A model generated the notes under the pieces. The model made no database searches. It saw only the letters and a program-made list of their open reading frames with translations, and had not been told where the DNA came from. From NCBI GenBank assembly GCA_946481025.1, contig CAMLNA010000016.1, positions 1 to 48,741 of the forward strand: a stretch of 48,741 nucleotides of DNA, written 5' to 3'. Shown here piece after piece: positions 42,237 through 48,741 of this stretch. Within the stretch, counting starts at the first letter, position 1, and each line of letters starts with the position of its first letter. Source of the stretch: an uncultured Rivibacter sp. GTDB lineage: Bacteria; Pseudomonadota; Gammaproteobacteria; Burkholderiales; Burkholderiaceae. The translations under genes and the position numbers were made by a program.

Positions 42237-44153
42237 TCAAGGCGAGGCGGGCAGCGGCAGCAGCAGCTCGATCACGGTTTCTCCCGGTCGCGACGTCACG
42301 CTCAGCGTGCCGCCGAGCTTCGACGCCCGCCTGCGCATGTTGGCCAGGCCGTGCCCGTGCAGCGGGTCGATCGCCGACGGGGCGAAGCCGCGGCCATCGT
42401 CGATGACCCGCAGCACCACGGCCTGGCGCACGCCATCCACCGCGGTGCACACACGGATGCAGCTGGCCTGCGAGTGCTTGAGGATGTTGTTGATGCACTC
42501 CTGCACGATGCGCATGGCATGCAATGCGCCGTCGTGCCCGAGCGCCGGCAGCGGCGGCGTGTCGCCCACCTCCCAGCGCAGGTCGAGCCCGGCCCAGCGC
42601 AGGCGGTCGCCCAGTCGGTAGCGCACCATGCCCAGCAGCGCCGCGAGGTCGTTGCCGTGGTCGTCCATCGAGTCGATGGTCAGGCGCAGTTCCTCGAGGC
42701 ACATGCGCAGCACCTCGGCGGCCTGCAGCGGGTCGAGCTTGCCCGACTCGAGAGAGCGCATGGACACCATGAGGTGCGTGCCGATGCCGTCGTGCATCTC
42801 GCTCATCAGGCGCGCGCGCTCTTCCATCGCGTGCCGCTCACGCTCGGCCACGGCCAGGGCCTCTAGGGAAACGCGGATCTCCTGCGTGCGCTCGGCGATG
42901 CGGCCCTCCAGGTCGCGGTTGAGCGCCTCGACCTCGCCGATGGAGTCGATGAAGCGCCGCACCAGCCGCGCGGAGAACACCGCCACCACCACGCCGTAGG
43001 CGTAGGGCAGCAGCGACACCGACTCGCCCACCTGCAGATCGGGTGTCAGCGGCGAAAGGTCCCACCACGAGGCCCAGATCATCGTGACCGTGGCCGCGGC
43101 CATCAGCCCGTCGATGGCGCTGCGCGTGCGCCAGGCGTGCTGCACCAGCAGCAGCATGTACAGCGCGGAGATGACGAAGGGCGTGAATTCCCAGGGTTGC
43201 GAATACCAGGCCCACCACCAGCGCGCATCGCTCAGGCCGTTGATGAGCGTGAGGGCGGCCGAGATGGCGACGTACACGCCGAGCGTCACCACGTGCCAGC
43301 GCCGCAGCCGCCCGATGTAGCGCAGCACGAACAGGCACATCAGCGATTCGGTGAGGTAGTCGCCAATGGCGATGCTGATGCCCCAGGCCGGCTCCGGCCA
43401 GGGCGGCTGGGTGGCGTAGTAGTTGTGCGTCTGGTGCGCCCAGCCCACGCAGACCAGCGCGAACAGCAGGTACAGCACTTCGGCGCGCCGTGCCCACCAG
43501 ATGGACCCGAGCACGATGGCCAGCAGCAGCGCCGTCACGACGATCATCTGCCGCAGCGTCTCCTTGAAGAACATGAAGGTCTGGTGCTCGGCCCGGATGT
43601 CGGCCACCGGGCCGAGGTGGAAGCTGCCCACGTAGGCGGCCCGGTCGGGCAGCGCCGACAGGCGAAGCAGCAGCTCGTTGTCGCCCTCGCGCAGCGCGTC
43701 CTGCGGAATCGGCACGAACACCGCCTCGGCGGAGCCCGATCGGCTCAGCGCGTCGGGCGTGACCGACAGCACCCGTCCGTTGACGGCGTACAGCGCGCCG
43801 GGCGCCAGCACGCGGATGTGCAGGGCGTGGTCCTGCAGCGGTGCCCGGGCGGTGAACACCACCCGGTACCAGCCGGCACCAGCCTTCGCGTGCTGCTCGT
43901 CGTCGGGCCAGAGGTCGGGCAGCTTGACGCTGCGCCATTCGGCGGTGTCTGCGGACCGCAGCGCGGCCGGCGTGGCGGCCGAGGAGGCGATGCGCTGCGC
44001 CTGCAGGAAGTGCTGGATGGCATCGTTGCCGGCCGGCAGCACCGCGGGCGCGTGGCTGGCCGGCGCCGCCTGCGTCCACTGGACGAGCACCGCAAGGCCG
44101 AGCAGCACCGCCGCCAGCCACCACCACCTCGACGACATCAGCCTGTTGCGCAT
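42237..44153 (-). CDS. NarX-class sensor histidine kinase with 7TMR-DISM-like sensor
   Basis: About 638 aa. A signal/TM helix is followed by a periplasmic jelly-roll-like domain (about 60-190, WYRVVFTARAPLQDHALHIRV), seven or so TM helices (about 205-410), a coiled coil, HisKA_3 with H454 (MSEMHDGIGTHL) and HATPase (ECINNILKHSQA, DDGRGF, GHGLANM). No response regulator gene is nearby, so it is an orphan kinase in this window. The start was set at MRNRL after pyrD; an ATG five codons on is also possible. Confidence 0.88.
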   Translation of the reverse strand: MRNRLMSSRWWWLAAVLLGLAVLVQWTQAAPASHAPAVLPAGNDAIQHFLQAQRIASSAATPAALRSADTAEWRSVKLPDLWPDDEQHAKAGAGWYRVVFTARAPLQDHALHIRVLAPGALYAVNGRVLSVTPDALSRSGSAEAVFVPIPQDALREGDNELLLRLSALPDRAAYVGSFHLGPVADIRAEHQTFMFFKETLRQMIVVTALLLAIVLGSIWWARRAEVLYLLFALVCVGWAHQTHNYYATQPPWPEPAWGISIAIGDYLTESLMCLFVLRYIGRLRRWHVVTLGVYVAISAALTLINGLSDARWWWAWYSQPWEFTPFVISALYMLLLVQHAWRTRSAIDGLMAAATVTMIWASWWDLSPLTPDLQVGESVSLLPYAYGVVVAVFSARLVRRFIDSIGEVEALNRDLEGRIAERTQEIRVSLEALAVAERERHAMEERARLMSEMHDGIGTHLMVSMRSLESGKLDPLQAAEVLRMCLEELRLTIDSMDDHGNDLAALLGMVRYRLGDRLRWAGLDLRWEVGDTPPLPALGHDGALHAMRIVQECINNILKHSQASCIRVCTAVDGVRQAVVLRVIDDGRGFAPSAIDPLHGHGLANMRRRASKLGGTLSVTSRPGETVIELLLPLPASP

Positions 44154-44185
44154 CGGGGCGGCAGCGTGTTGCACGGGGAGCCCGC

Positions 44186-45217
44186 TCAGCGCAGCGCCGA
44201 AGCGCATTCGCGCACCAGCACCGGGCCCTGGTAGATGAGCCCGGTGTAGATCTGCACGAGGTCGGCCCCGGCGGCCACCTTGGCCCGCGCGTCATCGGCG
44301 CCCAGCACGCCGCCCACGCCGACGATCGGGAAGGCCGGCCCGAGCGCCGAACGCAGCAGGCGGATCACGCGGTTGCTCGCCTCGAAGACCGGCCGCCCGG
44401 ACAGGCCGCCGGCTTCGTCGGCATGCCGCAGGCCCTTCACAGCGTCGCGCGCGATCGTGGTGTTGGTGGCGATCACGCCGTCGATGGCGTTCTTCTTCAG
44501 CGTCTGCGCGATCACCTCGACCTGGGCTTCGTCGAGGTCGGGCGCGATCTTCACGAACATCGGCACGCTGCGGCGATGCTCGGCGATGAGCTGCTGGCGT
44601 CGTTCCTGGAGCGTGCCGAGCAGCGCATCGAGCGCCTCGTCGCTTTGCAGCGCGCGCAGGTTCTTGGTGTTGGGCGACGAGATGTTGACGGTCACGTAGT
44701 CGGCGAACGGGTACACGCCGGCCAGCCCGATCAGGTAGTCGTCGGCTGCGCGCTCGATGGGCGTGGCCGCGTTCTTGCCGATGTTGAGCCCGAGCACGCC
44801 GCCCGACCTGCGGAAGCCGGCACGCTGCACGTTGGCCACGAAGGCCTCGAGGCCGTCGTTGTTGAAGCCCAGCCGGTTGATCAGCGCCTGGGCTTCGGGC
44901 AGGCGGAACATGCGCGGCTTGGGGTTGCCGGGCTGGGCCTTGGGCGTGACCGTGCCCACCTCGATGAAGCCGAAGCCCATGGCGCCCAGCGCGTCGATGC
45001 AGCGCCCGTTCTTGTCGAGGCCGGCCGCCAGCCCCACCCGGTTGGGAAAGCGCAGGCCTGCCACCGTGACCGGCGACTCCACGCGCGCCTGAGACCACAG
45101 GCATTGCATCGGGGTGTTCTGCAGCCGGGCCATCGTGCCAAGCGTGACCTCGTGCGCATGCTCGGGGTCCAGGCCGAAGAGGAAGGGGCGGGTCAGCGCG
45201 TAGGGAACGAGAGGCAT
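44186..45217 (-). CDS. pyrD: Dihydroorotate dehydrogenase (quinone)
   Basis: A 343-aa class 2 enzyme of pyrimidine synthesis. The N-terminal membrane-associating helices ([20 protein letters not shown]), [38 protein letters not shown] with the catalytic Ser, and [26 protein letters not shown] (FMN) are clear. It oxidises dihydroorotate at the inner membrane and passes electrons to quinone. Confidence 0.96.
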   Translation of the reverse strand: MPLVPYALTRPFLFGLDPEHAHEVTLGTMARLQNTPMQCLWSQARVESPVTVAGLRFPNRVGLAAGLDKNGRCIDALGAMGFGFIEVGTVTPKAQPGNPKPRMFRLPEAQALINRLGFNNDGLEAFVANVQRAGFRRSGGVLGLNIGKNAATPIERAADDYLIGLAGVYPFADYVTVNISSPNTKNLRALQSDEALDALLGTLQERRQQLIAEHRRSVPMFVKIAPDLDEAQVEVIAQTLKKNAIDGVIATNTTIARDAVKGLRHADEAGGLSGRPVFEASNRVIRLLRSALGPAFPIVGVGGVLGADDARAKVAAGADLVQIYTGLIYQGPVLVRECASALR

Positions 45218-45234
45218 GCGAGGCGGTCCTGGAT

Positions 45235-45246
45235 AATCCGCGGATT
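45235..45246. promoter_or_regulatory. 12-bp palindrome between pyrD and rpiA
   Basis: AATCCGCGGATT is a perfect palindrome in the middle of the 55-bp divergent region, where both promoters must lie. It may be an operator shared by the two genes. No regulator family is assigned. Confidence 0.4.
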
Positions 45247-45272
45247 GTCGCAAACACTTCCGTGAACCCAGC

Positions 45273-45932
45273 ATGACGCAAGACGAATTGAAGGCCCTGG
45301 TCGGGCGCGCCGCGGTGGACTACGTGGTGCCGGGCAGCGTGGTGGGCGTGGGCACGGGCTCCACGGTCAACTGCTTCATCGATGCGTTGAGCCAGATCAA
45401 GGACCGCATCCGGGGGGCCGTGTCGAGCTCGGTGAAGAGCACCGAGCGCCTGCAGGCCCTGGGCATTCGCGTCTTCGATGCCAACGAGGTCGAGTCGCTG
45501 CCCGTCTACATCGACGGGGCCGACGAGATCGACCACGGCGGCCACATGATCAAGGGCGGCGGAGCGGCCCTCACCCGCGAGAAGATCGTGGCCGACATGG
45601 CCGAGCGCTTCATCTGCATTGCCGACGAATCCAAGCTGGTCGACGTGCTGGGGCGCTTTCCGCTGCCGGTGGAGGTGATTCCCATGGCGCGCGAGCTGGC
45701 AGCGCGCCGGCTGCGCGCGCTGGGCGGCGAACCCCGGCTGCGCACGGGCGTCACCACCGACAACGGCAATGTGATCCTCGACGTGTCGGGCCTGCGCATC
45801 ACCGACCCCGTGGCCATGGAGGCGGAGATCACTCAGTGGCCCGGCGTGGTGACCGTCGGCATCTTCGCGCGCAACCGTGCACGCGTGTGCCTGCTGGGCA
45901 CGGCACAGGGCGTGAAGACGCTGGAGTTCTGA
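45273..45932 (+). CDS. rpiA: Ribose-5-phosphate isomerase A
   Basis: A 219-aa enzyme interconverting ribose 5-phosphate and ribulose 5-phosphate. [52 protein letters not shown] (active-site acidic and Lys residues) and [10 protein letters not shown] are diagnostic. It is divergent from pyrD. Confidence 0.96.
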   Translation: MTQDELKALVGRAAVDYVVPGSVVGVGTGSTVNCFIDALSQIKDRIRGAVSSSVKSTERLQALGIRVFDANEVESLPVYIDGADEIDHGGHMIKGGGAALTREKIVADMAERFICIADESKLVDVLGRFPLPVEVIPMARELAARRLRALGGEPRLRTGVTTDNGNVILDVSGLRITDPVAMEAEITQWPGVVTVGIFARNRARVCLLGTAQGVKTLEF

Positions 45933-45934
45933 GC

Positions 45935-45952
45935 GGCGCCTTGGCGGGCGCC
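45935..45952. terminator. Hairpin between rpiA and the glutaredoxin gene
   Basis: GGCGCC (45935-45940) pairs with GGCGCC (45947-45952) around a 6-nt loop and fills the 20-bp gap between the two stop codons. It could terminate both, though no T run is present. Confidence 0.45.
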
Positions 45953-46567
45953 CTAGAACTTGATGCCGGGCGCGGGAGCAGCCGGCGTGGGCTGCGCGGC
46001 CGGTGCCGGGGCCGCCGCCTGGGCGGGTGCGGCCGCCGGCTGCGTGGGCGCCGCCTCGCGCGCGACCATGGGCTGCGCGGGCTGGAAGCGATAGCTCGCC
46101 GGCAGGCGCGACTGCCTGGGGTAGCCCGCCGCGTCGAGGTAGCTGCCCCATTCGGCGTCTGAGTAGCCCTTGATCTGCTGGCCCCCGATGCGCAGCACCG
46201 GGAACTCGGTGCTGCCTTCGACCCGTTGCATGGCGTCGAGGTCGGCCTGCGTGGACACCGTGCGCTCGACGTAGGGAATGCCGCGCTGGCGGAGGAAATT
46301 GCGGCCGCTGTCGCACGGCGTGCATTTGTCGGAGGCGTACAGCGTCACCGGGTAGCGGCTCACGATCTGGCGCAGCTCGAAGGGCAGGGCGTCATCGGCC
46401 ACCGGCACGCCCGAGGACGACAGCGGCTGCACCTTGCCGGTGGTGGCCTGCGTGGCAGGCGGCCGGTCGGTGTAGGTGACCTTGCCGTCGGGCCCCACCA
46501 CCTTGTAGAGCGCAAGGCTCGGCAGTGCGGTCAGCAGCGCGGCCACGGGCACAACGAAACGCATCAT
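45953..46567 (-). CDS. Secreted DUF4124-glutaredoxin protein
   Basis: A 204-aa protein with a signal peptide, a short DUF4124 region (LYKVVGPDGKVTYTDRPP), a glutaredoxin domain of about 70-145 (VTLYASDKCTPCDSG with the redox pair C-T-P-C, and TEFPVLRIGGQ cis-Pro loop) and an Ala/Pro/Gln-rich tail. It is probably a periplasmic thiol oxidoreductase. Confidence 0.88.
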   Translation of the reverse strand: MMRFVVPVAALLTALPSLALYKVVGPDGKVTYTDRPPATQATTGKVQPLSSSGVPVADDALPFELRQIVSRYPVTLYASDKCTPCDSGRNFLRQRGIPYVERTVSTQADLDAMQRVEGSTEFPVLRIGGQQIKGYSDAEWGSYLDAAGYPRQSRLPASYRFQPAQPMVAREAAPTQPAAAPAQAAAPAPAAQPTPAAPAPGIKF

Positions 46568-46602
46568 GGATGGATCTCCGTACAGCGGTGGCAGATGCTA
46601 GC

Positions 46603-48624
46603 TCAGGCCATGCCCTGGTGGCGCAACAAGGCGTCAATGCGTGGCTCTCTGCCACGGAAGGCCTTGAAACTTTCGATCGCGGGGCGGCTGCCGCCCGCCT
46701 CGAGGATGGCTTCGCGGTAGCGCCGGCCGGTGGCGGGGTCGAACACGCCCGCTTCCTCGAACGCGCTGTAGGCGTCGGCCGAAAGCACTTCGGCCCACTT
46801 GTAGCTGTAGTAGCCCGCTGCATAGCCGCCGGCGAAGATGTGCGAGAAGGCATGCGCGAAGCGGTTGAATGCCGGCGGCTGAACCACGGCCACTTCCTCC
46901 CGCACCTGCTGCAGCACCGTCATCACCTCGCTGCCCGGCTCGGCGTGCAGCCGCATGTCGAACAGCGAGAACTCCACCTGGCGCAGCATCTGCAGGCCGC
47001 TCTGGAAGTTCTTGGCGGCCAGCATCTTGTCGAACAGCTCGCGCGGCAGCGGCGCGCCGGTGTCCACGTGGGACGTCATGTGCTTCACCACGTCCCATTC
47101 CCAGCAGAAGTTCTCCATGAACTGGCTGGGCAGTTCGACCGCGTCCCACTCGACCCCGGAGATGCCGGCCACGCCGATGTCCTCGACCCGCGTGAGCATG
47201 TGGTGCAGGCCGTGGCCGAACTCGTGGAACAGGGTGGTGACCTCGTCATGCGTGAGCAGCGCGGGCTTGCCGTTGACCGGCGCGGCGAAGTTGCACACGA
47301 GGTGCGCCACCGGCGTCTGCAGCCTGCCCTCGGGGCGCTTCCAGCGGCCGCGCACGTCATCCATCCAGGCGCCGGGGCGCTTGCCGTTGCGGGCATACGG
47401 GTCGAGATAGAACTGGCCGACGAGCTCGCCGCCTCGTTCGATGCGGAAGAACCTCACCGCCGGGTGCCAGGTGGGCGCGCTGTCGGGGCGGATCGCCACG
47501 TCGAACAGCGTCTCGATGATCTTGAACAGGCCCGCCAGCACCTTGTCTTCGGTGAAGAACATCTTCACCTCCTGGTCGCTGAAGGCATAACGCGCTTCCT
47601 TCAGCCGCTCGGAAGCGAAGGCCATGTCCCAGGCCTGCAGCTCGGCGATGCCCAGCTCCCTGGCGGCGAATTCGCGCAGCTCGGCCAGGTCCTTCTCGGC
47701 GTGCGGCCGGCCGCGCCGGGCGAGGTCTCGCAGGAACTCGCCCACCTGCTGCGGCGTGTCGGCCATCTTGGGCACCAGCGACAGCTCGGCGAAGCTGCCG
47801 TAGCCCAGCAGTTGCGCCTCTTCCTGACGCAAGGCCAGGATTTCCCGCATCACCGCCGAGTTGTCGCGCGCCGGCTCGCCGAGTTCGGACGCCCGCGTGA
47901 TGTAGGCGGTGTAGAGCCTTTCGCGCAGCGTGCGGTGGGTGGCGTACTGCATCACCGGCAGGTAGCTCGGCATGTGCAGCGTGAGCTTGTGGCCGTCCTT
48001 GCCTTCGGCCTGAGCGGCCGTGCGGGAAGCCTGCTTCACGTCGTCGGGCACGCCGTCGAGTTCGCTTTCGGTGGCGTAGTAGCTGAAGGCGTCGGTGGCG
48101 TCGAGCACGTGCTCGGAATAGGTCTGCGACAGCTCGGCCAGGCGGGCCTGGATGGCGGCAAACCGCTCCTTGGCCGCACCCTGCAGCTCGGCCCCCGAAA
48201 GCACGAAATCGCGCATGGCGTTGGACAGGGCCTTCCTGCGCGCGGGCGACAGGGCGGCGGCCGCGGGGCTCTGATGGAGCGCCTTGTACTTGGCATACAG
48301 CCGCTCGTCGGCGCCCAGACGGGTGTAGAACTCGGTGACCTTGGGCAGGTTCTCGTTGTAGGCCGCGCGCAGCTCCGGCGTGTCGGCCACGGCATTCAGG
48401 TGGCTCACGGCGCCCCAGGCACGGCCGAGCTTCTCGGTGGCCACGTCGAGGACGGCGGACAGCGCGTCGTAGTCGGCGGGCACCTCGGGCCCGACGGCGC
48501 GCTCGAGCGCGGCGGAAGCGTCGGCCAGCAGCGTGTCGACGGCAGGCGAGACGTGCTCGGGGCGGATCGCGTCGAACAGCGGCAGGCCGGTGGTTTCGAG
48601 CAGCGGATTGGGAACAGCGGACAT
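46603..48624 (-). CDS. prlC: Oligopeptidase A
   Basis: A 673-aa M3-family zinc metallopeptidase of the cytoplasm that degrades short peptides, including cleaved signal peptides. The HEFGH motif starts at H467, with E468 catalytic and H471 as ligand, and the third ligand Glu follows (GVEWDAVELPSQ). Length and N-terminal sequence (NPLLETTGLPLFDAIRPEHV) match PrlC. It follows folD on the same strand by 57 bp, a common order in the group. Confidence 0.95.
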   Translation of the reverse strand: MSAVPNPLLETTGLPLFDAIRPEHVSPAVDTLLADASAALERAVGPEVPADYDALSAVLDVATEKLGRAWGAVSHLNAVADTPELRAAYNENLPKVTEFYTRLGADERLYAKYKALHQSPAAAALSPARRKALSNAMRDFVLSGAELQGAAKERFAAIQARLAELSQTYSEHVLDATDAFSYYATESELDGVPDDVKQASRTAAQAEGKDGHKLTLHMPSYLPVMQYATHRTLRERLYTAYITRASELGEPARDNSAVMREILALRQEEAQLLGYGSFAELSLVPKMADTPQQVGEFLRDLARRGRPHAEKDLAELREFAARELGIAELQAWDMAFASERLKEARYAFSDQEVKMFFTEDKVLAGLFKIIETLFDVAIRPDSAPTWHPAVRFFRIERGGELVGQFYLDPYARNGKRPGAWMDDVRGRWKRPEGRLQTPVAHLVCNFAAPVNGKPALLTHDEVTTLFHEFGHGLHHMLTRVEDIGVAGISGVEWDAVELPSQFMENFCWEWDVVKHMTSHVDTGAPLPRELFDKMLAAKNFQSGLQMLRQVEFSLFDMRLHAEPGSEVMTVLQQVREEVAVVQPPAFNRFAHAFSHIFAGGYAAGYYSYKWAEVLSADAYSAFEEAGVFDPATGRRYREAILEAGGSRPAIESFKAFRGREPRIDALLRHQGMA

Positions 48625-48681
48625 CGTTTGCCTCCTGAATGTTGTAGTGGGGGCGACCCGGAAGAGGTCAAGCCATCCTAC

Positions 48682-48741
48682 TCAGCCTGCCGCGCGCTCC
48701 GCCGACTCGATGGTGTTGACCAGCAGCATGGTGATGGTCAT
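48682..48741 (-). CDS. folD: FolD C-terminus (partial)
   Basis: The last 19 codons of a gene that enters from the right edge, ending in TGA. The visible MTITMLLVNTIESAERAAG matches the conserved C-terminal helix (GPMT-x-x-MLLVNT) of methylenetetrahydrofolate dehydrogenase/cyclohydrolase. The first visible Met is internal, not the start. Confidence 0.75.
   Translation of the reverse strand: MTITMLLVNTIESAERAAG

Overview
The window is a high-GC, gene-dense piece of a bacterial chromosome. Codon use, gene content and synteny (zapB-like/zapA/6S RNA/EVE/TauE, a B12-riboswitch btu-cob operon, nitrate assimilation with a linked kinase-phosphatase) point to a betaproteobacterium of the order Burkholderiales, probably near the Rubrivivax/Leptothrix/Piscinibacter group. 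The taxon is inferred. I found no tRNA, rRNA operon, IS element, prophage or CRISPR array.

Region 1 (1-11.6 kb) is a nitrate assimilation locus. On the minus strand run nirB, a secreted PilJ-type protein, nirD and nasA. Divergent to them is a PP2C phosphatase fused to a membrane-anchored Ser/Thr kinase, then narK (minus), and divergent to narK a fused regulator: pseudo-receiver, ANTAR RNA-binding domain and two PilJ-type motifs. nirB, narK and the ANTAR gene each have a clear sigma-54 -24/-12 promoter, and NtrC-like dyads lie close by. This suggests nitrogen control by NtrC plus a second layer, in which PilJ-type nitrate/nitrite sensing may act through RNA antitermination. It is the most interesting part of the window.

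Region 2 (11.7-15.5 kb) holds a short rubrerythrin, a twin-cluster Fe-S/CCG protein and a DUF3501 protein (a recurrent trio without a settled function), then a PAS protein with a degenerate GGDEF domain. Two copies of a structured intergenic repeat lie at the ends of the kinase and rubrerythrin genes. Region 3 (15.5-17.7 kb, minus) holds TauE/SafE, EVE, 6S RNA, zapA and a zapB-like gene.

Region 4 (17.7-25.6 kb) is a cobalamin riboswitch followed by btuB-btuC-btuD-cobU-btuF-cobT-cobS-cobC, a tightly overlapping uptake and cobinamide-salvage operon. Region 5 (25.6-35.8 kb) carries nth, truC, a hybrid sensor kinase with two periplasmic solute-binding domains, an AspA/AstE-like deacylase, a D-Ala-D-Ala dipeptidase, a YchJ-like protein, a MarR-GNAT fusion with a probable operator, yaaA, a prolyl 4-hydroxylase and a CaiB-type CoA-transferase.

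Region 6 (35.8-42.2 kb) holds an ECF sigma factor with a membrane protein bearing C-terminal ankyrin repeats, two unrecognised proteins, a membrane-embedded alpha/beta-hydrolase-like protein and an EEP-family phosphatase/nuclease. Region 7 (42.2-48.7 kb) holds an orphan NarX-class histidine kinase, pyrD, rpiA, a secreted DUF4124-glutaredoxin protein, oligopeptidase A and the last codons of folD.
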